Assembly: GCA_947044405.1 (NCBI GenBank)
Contig: CAMRHE010000352.1
Span: forward strand, 1,462,501 to 1,526,500
From: Leptodactylus fallax
Taxonomy: Eukaryota; Chordata; Amphibia; Anura; Leptodactylidae
Direction: 5' to 3'
DNA length: 64,000 bases
Shown: positions 21,337 through 30,470 of the stretch, one piece after another
How positions within the stretch are numbered: the first letter of the stretch is position 1
Layout of the letters: each line of letters starts with the position of its first letter
Notes under the pieces: model-generated
The model's database searches: none
What the model saw: only the letters and a program-made list of their open reading frames with translations
What the model was told of the DNA's origin: nothing
Program-made: the position numbers and the translations under genes

Positions 21337-21473
21337 TATATATATAGAAAATATGGCAATATAATATCCCTGGTGACAGACTCCCTTTAACTGCACATGT
21401 AACCTGTTCTTTCCACACCTTGAAAGCACAGGGAATTTTCTACATGCCTGTATATATGGTATATTCAACTTCC

Positions 21474-21518
21474 ATCGCTTCTTGGCCTTTTGGCTAAGAT
21501 CAGGTATAGTATCTTTCT
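21474..21518 (+). pseudogene. U2 snRNA 5-prime-end sequence
   Basis: The 45 bases starting ATCGCTTCTTGGCCTTTTGG match the first ~46 nt of vertebrate U2 snRNA with three substitutions and one deletion as I recall the sequence, including the branch-point-recognition element region (GTATAGTATCT, where U2 has GTGTAGTATCT). The match stops abruptly at TTCT, and Tx1-like LINE sequence follows. The rest of U2 (Sm site, later stems) is absent here and I cannot find it downstream. It could be an insertion site within a U2 gene or copy, or a U2 head fused to a retroelement by template switching. Confidence 0.8.
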
Positions 21519-22280
21519 GCAGGAGATCTTAGTCAGAAGGTGTCTGGGGAACACGGCCACTCGGCTTGGGGGTGGATCGGCAGGGTCCATTGCCTTGTCT
21601 TCACCATCCTGCTGCTATTGGGCAGCCGGATTAGTCCCCAGACAATGGGTTGCGAACGAGCCCTCAAGGGTGAAAATCCAAAAGGGGAAGCCTTTACTAG
21701 TTGTGTTTTGCCTTGGTAGAGTATGGCCGCACAACCTTTCTATCATTGTGGGCGAACACCCTGATGAAATTCCGAGCTATTCTTGAATTCCTAACTCTAT
21801 ACACATTATTGGCTTGCAGGCAAGAGCAATGACGGTGAGCCTCAAGTACCTGACGGAAACGATCTTGATGGAAATCTTCCATATCCAGAAAAAGGAGATC
21901 GTAGCTATGTAAGATTTCCCAAGGAAACAAGTTTATGATATCACGTTTACGAAAAGGGGAATACAACAGACCCTGATCACTGCAGTACCTCAAACAAGAG
22001 ACCCAAGACTGGAGGGGATAAAGATCGTCGAACATGAAACGGACATTGTAAAGTGAGGTTGATCTGTCCGGAAGCAAAAAAGCGCCAGACCAGACGGTTC
22101 AGTCTAGTGACGATCCATGGGGAATTGAGTCAGTAAAGAAGGAAAAAAATGACATACTCGGAGGCAATAAAGGGGGGACAGATGGAAGTACCCACATCCA
22201 GTAGTATGGGGAAACCAGTGGATGTTCCCCCTGAAGCACCACTTCAAGTCCCCCAGCCCACTCCTTGTCAGGAGTAGGGT

Positions 22281-22526
22281 ATGGGGACTGCTGTGTCGGA
22301 GGTACCCGAAACATCTGAAAGTAATGTCCCTGCCCCAAGGGAAGGATGCACTGACATAGGTCCTATCCCTATGAAAGACCTCTGGTTCGATGATCATGTA
22401 ATCTCATTGGCTAAGGAGAGTCAGCTGAGCGATACAAGTACCTCTCCACCCTCGTCGCTGGAATCCTCCATGCTTACAGTAGAGGGCAGCTCGGGTGAGT
22501 GCTCCGGCTGTGCGGAGGATTGCTGA
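22281..22526 (+). pseudogene. Possible LINE ORF1 C-terminal fragment
   Basis: An 81-codon Ser/Glu/Pro-rich frame (with LWFDDHVISLAKES in the middle) lies between the U2 junction and the endonuclease, where ORF1 of a Tx1-like LINE would end. Upstream at 21660-21780 another frame reads KGKPLLVVFCLGRVW and LSIIVGEHPDEIPSYS, which could be a further ORF1 piece. I see no CCHC knuckle or RRM motif, so the identification rests on position only. Confidence 0.25.
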
Positions 22527-23022
22527 GGTTCCTCAGGTAAAGTAGATTTTACCGCCGTGATGTAACATCTTGTTTTAATGTCGTGTTTTAACACAGTGTT
22601 TTTACATTTTGTTTTAAGCATTGAGTTTTAGCATTTTGTTTTACCATCATGGTTTTAGCCCTCTTTTTTACTCTTTTACAAATGGTGTAGATTACCAGAC
22701 TGTCTTTTAATGTAACAGAGAAGAGAGGCTGTTTTTAACTTTTTATCTACTTTTACCACTATCGTCTTATTCCTCCAGGAATGTTGTATTCCCTGTAGCC
22801 TCAAATATAAAAAATACGAAGAGACTGGAAACTCGGTCCCTTGGTGTGGTCAGGATCTACCGAATCTGTTTCTGCAGGAGTTGCGATTTTATTCAGAGGC
22901 AAAATTTTAATAGAGTTCTAATGAGATTTTACCAGGTCAGATTTTACTTGTGAAAGCTTTTATAGATGGAAATAAGTGGCAGTTTTTAAATTTTTTCGCC
23001 CAATAAAAATTTTATAACAGAG

Positions 23023-23370
23023 ATGCTTGAAATTTTACTGCATTTTATTAACGATTGTATTTCTTTGATTTTAGCTGGGGATTTTAATTGTGTTTTAAAA
23101 GGGGAGCACCGCTTCTCGAATGCAACAAGTCGTAACTATGATAAGACATTGGGTATTTTAAAAAACATAATTACTGATTTTAACTTGAAAGATGTTTGCA
23201 ATAAGTGAAATATGGACGTACCAGAAAAGGCTGGCGTGACCTGGAGCAACACTACATGTAGTTCTACAATTGATTTTATCTTTTGTTCTTATCAATTACT
23301 GACATTTTATTGTAATATTATTAACAATATTTTATCAAATCATAAGTTATCGTCTTTTAAAGTTAAAGAG
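23023..23370 (+). pseudogene. LINE endonuclease fragment
   Basis: LILAGDFNCVLKGEH (about 23068-23112) is the GDFN block of an L1-type apurinic endonuclease. It is followed by TDFNLKDVCNK, a stop at 23206, then WSNTTCSSTIDFIFCSYQ and ILSNHKLSSFKV. The last is the position of the SDH catalytic motif, here changed to SNH. The N-terminal half of the domain (catalytic Asn and Glu) is not recognisable upstream. Confidence 0.7.
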
Positions 23371-23552
23371 TGACAATCCGATTAGAATGAGTAAAAGAAC
23401 CTGGAAGTTAAATATCTCACACTTAGAAGATCCACATATTTTATCTGCTTTTATCGCCTTTTATAAGAGATGCATATGGGTAAAACTCCCCACTATGCCC
23501 ATGTCCTCATGGTGGTAAAAGATAAAAAGGAAAATTAAGAATTTTTTTCAAT

Positions 23553-24180
23553 GTGGGGAGGAGAAAAGCAATGGAGAAACATGAATTTTATGAGAAGCTT
23601 AATACCTGTCTGCAGACTCTTTTTAAACTTAGAGATCGGGGTGTGCAGGTAGGGAGATCTCAGAAGCCAAGAAAGAGAACTCCCGATGCCTGGAGCAGAG
23701 GGGCAAAGAAATTATATTCCATCAAAAGTAAAACATCTCGAAGAAGATGAAACCTGCTCCAGGTACTTTTTCAAGAAAGAGAATGACAGGCACACCCTGA
23801 TTGAGAAAATAAAAGGTGAGACTGACTTGATTAGTATTTTAAGAAAAACTCATAGTTTTTATGCAGACTTTTTAATACCAAAAATATTGATTTTCATTTT
23901 TTGAAGGAGATTGACTCTATTTTACATCCTGTCTCTCAGTCTTTTTAACGCAAGATGTAACTGAACAGATTTTAGATACCACCAAGAGTTTTAAAAAAGG
24001 GAAAGTACCGGGTCCTGATGGTATACCCATAGAGTTTTATGTATTTTTTTATGGTGTTATAAAAGAGGACTTATTTTCTCTTTTAACTGAAGTTTTTAAC
24101 TCCAAAGCCCTCCTGGGGTCATGGAAAAATGGTGAGGTCTCTTTGTTATATAAAAAAGGTAATAAGGAAAAAAATTAACA
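23553..24180 (+). pseudogene. LINE reverse transcriptase N-terminal fragment
   Basis: After linker residues (DETCSRYFFKKENDRHTLIEKI, about 23747-23815), the frame shifts and reads TEQILDTTKSFKKGKVPGPD and GIPIEFY (about 23960-24040), the opening block of an L1-type reverse transcriptase, then LLTEVFNSKALLGSW and GEVSLLYKKGNKE. It ends in AAAAAAATTAACAATTTAA, and the YADD-containing core is missing. In-frame stops and shifts mark it as dead. Confidence 0.75.
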
Positions 24181-24219
24181 ATTTAACCCTGGTTAACTGT
24201 GACTATAAAATAATGGCTT

Positions 24220-24973
24220 TGTAAGTGGAATATGAGGAAGTTGACTACGGAAGGGAAAATGTTAGCATTAAAAATTGACATGCCTATTTTACTCTGTTTA
24301 AAACTGGTGTTTCCCCCTTCTGAGAGGTTACTCCAAAGGATAATTAAAAGTTGCTTTACATTCTTCTGGGAAACATGAATTAAGAAGCTCAGGAGGGAGG
24401 TAGTCACAAAGCCAAAAACATTAGGCGGGAAAGATTTACCTGATTTTAAGTCCTTCCTTTGAATAAAATATTTTACTTGGTGTATAAATGCGCTTTTTAA
24501 GGAACATTACTGGTCTTATTTTCTAAGGTTTTATACTGGTTATTTTATGAGGAGACAGGGATGGTTTAGCACAGATGTAAATTCCCTGTACTCTTTTAAC
24601 CTGCCTGATAATTATAAAATTTTTAGAAAGGACTGTTTGTTTTTTTAACCTTCAGAATATGAGTCTTAATGAAGTCATGAACAGCAAAGAGATTTTAAAG
24701 AACATTTAGTCCAGACTTTTAATCACTTCTGTAAAGAATTTTAGAGAAGAGAAATGTAAAATAATGTGGAATATGGCTAACACTAAATATCTTTTTAATC
24801 GACAGAAGGATGTTGCCTGGAGTGCTGCCCACGACTGCTTCCCATGCCGGGCATTCCAGCACCGTAGGGGACTAGGAACAAATGCTTAGTGGCCAAGGGC
24901 AGGTTGTAGAGAGGACGAGATGGCAGAACAAATCTTCTGGAACTGCTTCATCTCAAATCTGCTTTGGACTAAA
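24220..24973 (+). pseudogene. LINE ORF2 C-terminal region
   Basis: Decayed frames read MLALKIDMPILLCLKLVFPP and FTFFWET, RREVVTKPKTLGGKDLPDF (a block typical of L1/Tx1 ORF2 C-termini), later KDVAWSAAHDCFPCRAFQ and EQIFWNCFISNLLWTKI. The phrase continues beyond the hAT at 28714 (LxxKTGLNALSKDMVL and YKYYLLD), confirming the LINE once ran across the hAT site. Confidence 0.65.
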
Positions 24974-25439
24974 ATACTGCCCAGTGGTATAACTAAAGTC
25001 TTGTGGGCCCCAGTGCAAAATTTTGTCCGGGGCCCCCTACCCCCTCCCTACAGCAAATTCTTGATAGTGATGGTTATGGGTGCTGCAGCGGCATCTCAGA
25101 TACTTGAAAGGGATACAGATGTAGTACCCACAACTGCGGTTATCAAGAATATGATGAGTGAGCACTGCAACGCCCAGCATGTAAACAGCTGATCTGCAGG
25201 GTCATAACAGTCTAAAGAAATATAAAAGATCAGTTAGGGTCCACCTGGAGCCCTTGTTGATCAATTCTTTGAAGTTACTGTGGTGCTTTTGTGAGCGCTG
25301 TGACTCCTTCCCCATTTACATTGCACAGCATGTAATAATAGTGCATGGCTGCTATAAAACAGATGGCGTGTGATGTGAATAGTGAAACGGCCCCACACAG
25401 AATTATATGCTCCACAGTGGCCCCCACACAGAATTATAT

Positions 25440-26230
25440 TGTTATGGTATTAGATGCAGAACTTAGGTATTCAGTGAATCCCAGCACCAGACAGACTGAA
25501 TCTAGTGGCAAAAACAGCGCCGAGCATCCGGCGCCCTCCAACCGCACCACTACCAACCCACAGAGGTATTCACCAGAACCCCTGAAGGTGGTAATGGACT
25601 TAATACTACTGCCGGCCGAGGCGGACCAGCCGGAGGGCGCAGGAAACACGACAAGTCCCAGCACTCCCCGACACCGAAATCACTTACCAGAATTTGTCCA
25701 AGAATCAGGCGGAGATGCTGAGGGTGTAGAAGGCTGCTGTGGGCAGGAGCCAGGAGATGGCAGCAGAGTGATGAGAGTAGTCATCCAAGCCGGTTTATTA
25801 TCGTGAGGTCAGCGCAGTACCAGGAGATGTCCAGAAGAGAGGTCAGACAGGCCAGGACGTTACCGTGAGGTCAGCACAGTACCAAGGGTTAATCCAGAAG
25901 AGTAGTCAAGGAAGCCGGACCGTTAACAGGAGAGCAGAGTGGAGCCAAAATAGAGATCAGGGAGCTGGAGTCTAGAAACAAGCTGAGGTCACAACAGGAG
26001 AGCCGTAGGTACAGGGTCAGGAGGTAACGCAGAGTCGGGGAAAGGTATGGAGAGGTTGGATAGGGCACATGAGGAGAGAGCTAACATCCAGGGTAACCGA
26101 ATAGCCAGCACCGCATGTGAGCGGAAGTGACCATTAAATAGACCTGGGCTGGCAAGTCCAATTAACCCCTACCCGGAAGAGACCAAGTTTCCTGGCTCAT
26201 ATAAGGAGCGGACCGGCACCGCTCCTGACA
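25440..26230. mobile_element. Solo LTR inside minisatellite
   Basis: A 791-bp TGTTATGG...CTCCTGACA unit is flanked by TATAT on both sides (25435-25439 and 26231-26235), the target being a TATAT within a minisatellite unit. Array sequence resumes in phase after it. The LTR is unrelated in sequence to the 965-bp family. TG/CA ends and a 5-bp duplication indicate an LTR retrotransposon reduced by LTR recombination. A remnant of its right edge (CACCGCTCCTGACATATATG) reappears at about 27385-27404. Confidence 0.9.
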
Positions 26231-27130
26231 TATATGCTTCACAGTGGCCCCCATACAGTATTATATGCTCCCCACTGTGGCCCCCACACAGTATTATATG
26301 CTCCCCACAGAGGCCCCCACACAGTATCATACGCTCACCACAGTGGCTCCCACACAGTATTATATGCTGCACAGTGAACCCCACACAGTATTATATGTTC
26401 CACAGTGGGCCCCACACAGTATTATGTGCTGCACAGTGGCCCCCACACAGTATCATATGCTCACCACAGTGACTCCCACACAGTATTATATGCTGCACAG
26501 TGACTCCCACACAGTATTATATACTCCACAGTGGCCCTGATACAGTATTATATGCTCCACAGTGGCCCCCACACAGTATTATATGCTCCACACAGAGGCC
26601 CCCATACAGTATTATATGCTTCACAGTGGCCCCCACCCAGTATTATATGCTCCCCAGAGGCCCCCACACAGTATTATATGCTTCACAGTGGCCCCCACAC
26701 AGTATTATATGCTTCACAGTGGCCCCCACATAGTATTATATGCTTCACAGTGGCCCCCACACAGTATCATATGCTGCACAGTGAGGCCCACACAGTATTA
26801 TATGTTCCACAGTGGCCCTGATACAGTATTATATGCTCCACAGTGGCCCCCACACAGTATTATATGCTCCACACAGAGGCCCCCATACAGTATTATATGC
26901 TTCACAGTGGCCCCCACCCAGTATTATATGCTCCCCACAGAGGCCCCCACACAGTATTATATGCTTCACAGTGGCCCCCACATAGTATTATATGCTTCAC
27001 AGTGGCCCCCACACAGTATCATATGCTGCACAGTGAGGCCCACACAGTATTATATGTTCCACAGTGGCCCCCACACAGTATTATATGCTGCACAGTGGGC
27101 CCATACAGTATTATATGCTCCCAACAGCCT
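26231..27130 (+). repeat. 31-bp minisatellite, array A
   Basis: About 29 units of a 31-bp repeat, consensus CCCCCACACAGTATTATATG plus CTCCACAGTGG, with few indels. Runs of several units are nearly identical (for example, the pattern at 26530-26800 recurs at 26815-27060), so multi-unit blocks have been copied. The unit is stop-free in all three plus-strand frames and 31 is not a multiple of 3, so long frames with a 31-residue period appear; they are not genes. Confidence 0.9.
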
Positions 27131-27400
27131 CCCTCCGCTCCAGTGCTATTATAATACTCTGGGGTCTTAAATAACAAAAACTCATACTCAACTTGCCTCA
27201 CCTCTCCTGGGCATCCTCGCTCTGTCCGGCTGTCTTTGGCCCTCTTCAGACATCACTGCTGAGTCCTGTGATTGGTCCTCAGCGGTCACATGGGGGGCAC
27301 TGACGTCATTACGCCACCGCACACCATGTGACCACTGGGGCCTAATCACAGGCAAACCCCGCAAGTCCAGAGTGGAGGCTCCAGCACCGCTCCTGACATA
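27131..27400 (+). repeat. GC-rich 3-prime block, first copy, with LTR-edge remnant
   Basis: This block (CTATTATAATACTCTGGGGTC, then CTGGGCATCCTCGCTCTGTC and GACCACTGGGGCCTAATCAC) is closely matched by 28231-28500. Here the right arm of the hairpin is missing after GGGGTCTT. Its end, CCAGCACCGCTCCTGACATATATG, is not hAT sequence but a copy of the solo LTR's right edge leading into array B, which marks the junction of a tandem duplication. Confidence 0.75.
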
Positions 27401-28215
27401 TATGCTACACAGTGGCCCCCACACAGTATTATATGCTTCACGATGGCCCCCACACAGTATAATATGCTCACCACAGTGGCTCCCACACAGTATTATATGC
27501 TCCACAGTGACCCCCACACAGTATATGTTCCCCACAGTGGCCCCCACCCAGTATTATATGCTCCCCACAGAGGCCCCCACACAGTATTATATGCTTCACG
27601 GTGGCCTCCACACAGTATCATATGCTCACCACAGTGGCTCCCACACAGTATTATATATTCCACAGTGGGCCCCACACAGTATTATGTGCTCCACAGTGGC
27701 CCCCACACAGTATTATGTGCTGCACAGTGGCCCCCACACAGTAATATATGCTCCACAGTGGCCACACCCCAGTATTATATGCTCCCCACAGAGGCCCCCA
27801 CACAGTATTATATGCTTCATGGTGGCCCCCAGACAGTATTATATACTCATCACATTGGCTCCCACACAGTATTATATGCTCCATAGTGACCCCCAGACAG
27901 TATTATATGCTCCCCACACAGTATTATGTGCTTCAAGGTGGCCCCACACAGTATCATATGCTCACCACAGTAGCTCCCACATAGTATTATATGCTCCACA
28001 GTGGCCCCCACACAGTATTATATGCTGCACAGTGGCCCCCACACAGTATTATATGCTCCACAGTGGCCCCCACACAGTATTATATGTTCCACAGTGGGCC
28101 CCACACAGTATTATGTGCTCCACAGTGGCCCCCACACAGTATTATATGCTCCACAGTGGCCCCCACACAGTATTATATGCTTCACAGTGGCCCCACACAG
28201 TATTATATGCTCCCA
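27401..28215 (+). repeat. 31-bp minisatellite, array B
   Basis: About 26 units of the same 31-bp repeat as array A, with a few shortened units (for example near 27515-27530 and 27900-27920). The region 27985-28200 is the most homogeneous. Array B ends in the same CCAACAGCCTCCCTCC transition as array A at 27121. Confidence 0.9.
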
Positions 28216-28239
28216 ACAGCCTCCCTCCACTCCAGTGCT

Positions 28240-28283
28240 ATTATAATACTCTGGGGTCTTCTCAGACCCCAGAGTATAATAAT
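28240..28283. repeat. Conserved 19-bp-arm stem-loop
   Basis: ATTATAATACTCTGGGGTC and GACCCCAGAGTATAATAAT pair with one mismatch around a 6-base loop TTCTCA. It sits directly after array B, in the same place as the hairpin in the hAT at 18120. The AGTATAAT of its arm resembles the core of the neighbouring minisatellite units. Confidence 0.75.
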
Positions 28284-29083
28284 CGGAGGCCCAGGGAAGG
28301 TGATTAAAAATAACAAAAACTCATACTCAACTCTCCTGGGCATCCTCGCTCTGTCCGGCTGTCTTCAGCATCTTCGGCCCTCTTCAGATGTCACTGCTGA
28401 GGCCTGTGATTGGTCCTCAGTGGTCACGTGGGGCGCACTGACGTCTTTACGCCGCCGCGCCCCATGTGACCACTGGGGCCTAATCACAGGCCTCAGTGAC
28501 ATGACAGAAGAGCCCCGAAAAGGATGCTGAGCCCAGGAGAGGTGAGTATAAGTATTTATTATTTTAAATCACCTCCCCTGGGCTGGCATCTTTTCATTAA
28601 CAATATACACTATCATAGTGGTCCGGAGCCCCGGCATCTCCAGCTGGTCGTAGGCGCAGTACCCCGCCAGTCGCACCCCTTGCGACCGCGATCGTTACCC
28701 CACTGATACTGCCCTTGTTGTAGAGAAAAACTGGACTTAATGCACTTTCAAAGGATATGGTACTCTAACAGAACACAGAAGATAATGGTGTGGAAGATAA
28801 TGAGATATGCACTGTGAGTGGCAAGAAACATCCTTTTTTTTTCAGCATGATATCTTAACCGTAAATGATGTTTTAGCCATTGCTTTTAATGAAATGTATA
28901 AATATTACCTTTTAGACTAAAAGCATCATCCTATTTTAAGTGTTTTTACGGGAGTGGAGTGCTATTTTATAATGCCACCAAGTGCCCTTCTTTTATATTG
29001 TATTAATTATAAGACTTGTTATGGATTTGAGATATGTCTTTGGAATTTTATATTTAAACTATTATTTTTTTTCAATAAAAGGT

Positions 29084-29103
29084 CTTCCCCATTTGTGGGG
29101 AAG
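29084..29103 (+). repeat. Perfect hairpin at LINE 3-prime end
   Basis: CTTCCCC-ATTTGT-GGGGAAG is a perfect 7-bp-stem hairpin immediately after the AATAAAAGG that seems to end the Tx1-like LINE. It may be part of the LINE 3-prime recognition structure or belong to the flank. With the next bases (TCAACTA) it also resembles the third stem-loop of U1 snRNA (about 20 of 26 bases by my count from memory). Confidence 0.4.
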
Positions 29104-30170
29104 TCAACTAGAGGATGGTGACTCCTGGGGTGTCCAAACTCATTGGAGATGGCATCTCAGTAAGGCACATCGCACTGCACTTCTCTTTCACAGCTTTTGA
29201 GCACTCACCCTTTTTTGCTCAGTCTTCTGCCTTGCAATGGGGAATTTTTATATATCCAGCAGGAAGACAGGACTTTACTAATTTGTGTTTGTTTTCACCT
29301 TTTGTCACTTGGAATGAGGGATGTGGATGCCCTTTTGGGACACTCCAGAGGTCTAGGGGTTGGAGTTGTGTGGCTATTAGATTTCCTCTTCCCTGGCCCA
29401 CTTCTACTTCTGTGGAAGTGGGTGCACCTTGTTGTAGGCTCCTGGCAGTACACTGGGGTGACAGTCTATGTGGAAACCAGGAGCAAGTTGGGTCTCCCTT
29501 GCTTCGGCATAGGGAGACCATAGTCCCCGACTCTTTTAGGCCTACTGGCTCAGGGGGTTGGGGAAGCCAGGGGAACTTCTCTTTTCAAAGAGGGCTTGTG
29601 ATAGACCGCATTCTTGAGCATTTTTTTTTATTGTGGCAAGTTCCAATTTTTTGGTAGGTTGGTGATAGAAGGCACATACTTGGGCTCTCCAAAAAAGAGG
29701 TGTTCATTCCACTATCATCTACACATAATAAACTGCTCTTGTCTTAACATTTAAACTATTTAATAACAACGTTCATATTTTTGCCTTCACTTCATTTAAT
29801 ATGTCGCATATAGTGTTGGTGGTGTGCATGTACATATACAGTATTGTAAACGGCTGTAGCTTAGCAAGAGCCTCTTCACAGAGACTATTTCAGCAAGCGG
29901 TGCTTGCCGTGTGCGTATAAGTTGCCCCACAGCCTCTGCAAAGAGCACTGGATCGTTTGGGTGCTAGAAGCTGCAAAAACGTGTAGTAGTAGTCCCTCTG
30001 GTCCTTTTGATCTTCAGGCAGCTGTTAACCCCTCCTCCCCTCCCCCACTTTGCTAACAGCCCCCGCTGCTCCCCCGTGTGCAGTTTATTCCACTGAGACT
30101 GGAGTTCACCTGAGGGGCGCAGAAATCACCAGGATCTCACAGTGCGTCAGTCTTTCACCCCCTACAACCA
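29104..30170. other. No gene or repeat recognised
   Basis: Two overlapping plus-strand frames (about 29115-29657) have no recognisable motif and look like chance openings. A possible decayed LINE or unique sequence. From about 30000 onward the base composition shifts to C-rich ahead of the promoter-like segment. Confidence 0.3.
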
Positions 30171-30179
30171 AACACCTAC

Positions 30180-30470
30180 TATAAATAGCCCCCAATGCAG
30201 AGCACCCAGGCTTCATTGTCCCACTAGTGCTGCGGGCTGAGGCGCACGGCATGCCGGGGATTGTAGTTCACACACTTGGCAGAAGGGGCCGGGCTAGGGT
30301 TCGGCGGACTACCACTCCCAAGAGTCGCCGCGGTAAGACGGAACTCTCCCTGCCCGGGGAGTGTTTGCCATTTAAATAAACAGCGAGGAAAATGGCGGAG
30401 TGTTCGGTACAGGAATAAAGGTGCCAAAGAGCAGGGAAAGCGGTGGTTGCTGCGTAAGTAGAGCGCTCTC
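30180..30470 (+). promoter_or_regulatory. CpG-rich promoter-like segment with ZNF143/THAP11 and YY1 motifs
   Basis: This ~290-bp segment has many CpG dinucleotides, in contrast to its surroundings. It contains TATAAATAG at 30180-30188. GCATGCCGGGGATTGTAGTT (30249-30268) is the reverse complement of the ACTACAATTCCCAGCATGC-type ZNF143/THAP11 site; a weaker second copy, ACTACCACTCCCAAGA, lies at 30308-30323. AAAATGGCGGAG at 30389-30400 matches the YY1 consensus commonly found just downstream of vertebrate start sites. A strong splice-donor-like TGC|GTAAGTA follows at 30451-30460. The arrangement resembles a housekeeping-type first exon on the plus strand. The ATG inside the YY1 motif opens only a 8-codon frame (MAECSVQE), so the exon is probably 5-prime untranslated. 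Whether it is active cannot be told from sequence. Confidence 0.5.

Larger units (their letters stand above)
24982..28705. mobile_element. hAT element with solo LTR and duplicated 31-bp minisatellite
   Basis: Termini CAGTGGTATAAC (left) and GTTACCCCACTG (right, inverted) are flanked by an exact 8-bp duplication ATACTGCC (24974-24981 and 28706-28713). The 3724-bp element has no transposase. Its order is: GGGCCCC-rich leader, conserved segment near 25290-25400, start of a 31-bp minisatellite, a solo LTR inserted in it, array A, a GC-rich 3-prime block, a second copy of the LTR edge, array B, the 3-prime block again and the right terminus. The repetition of LTR edge, array and block shows an internal tandem duplication after the LTR arrived. 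Confidence 0.9.
21519..29083 (+). mobile_element. Tx1-like (L1-group) LINE, decayed, with hAT inserted
   Basis: From the U2 junction onward the sequence reads as a degraded L1-type LINE: an ORF1-like region (about 21520-22530), an inter-ORF stretch rich in GTTTTA, endonuclease remains (about 23020-23370), reverse-transcriptase remains (about 23550-24180) and a C-terminal region (about 24220-24973, continuing 28714-28990). It ends near AATAAAAGG at 29075-29083. The hAT at 24982-28705 splits it. About a third of the reverse transcriptase, including the expected motif A to C segment, seems deleted between about 24180 and 24220. Tx1-group elements (for example Keno) are known to target U2 genes, which fits the 5-prime junction; assignment to that lineage is inference. 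Confidence 0.65.

Noticed and set aside
21060..21364. 98-codon plus-strand frame opposite the Tc1 transposase N-terminus
   Set aside because: Antisense shadow of the minus-strand helix-turn-helix region.
26231..28215. Regular repeats that might suggest a CRISPR-like array
   Set aside because: Units abut directly with no unique spacers, and the surrounding DNA is a vertebrate hAT transposon.
26244..28530. Open frames of up to 311 codons on both strands, rich in QYYMLHSGPHTVLYA-type repeats
   Set aside because: They are translations of the 31-bp minisatellite. The unit has no stop in any plus-strand frame and 31 is not a multiple of 3, so every frame gives the same 31-residue pattern.
29115..29657. 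180-codon and 108-codon overlapping frames after the LINE
   Set aside because: Two long frames on the same strand plus one on the other, with no motif or start context; composition, not selection, seems to explain them.
30392..30418. ATGGCGGAG as the start of a protein-coding gene
   Set aside because: The frame closes after 8 codons and the ATG is part of a YY1-like motif. A spliced coding start cannot be excluded but no in-frame donor is convincing.
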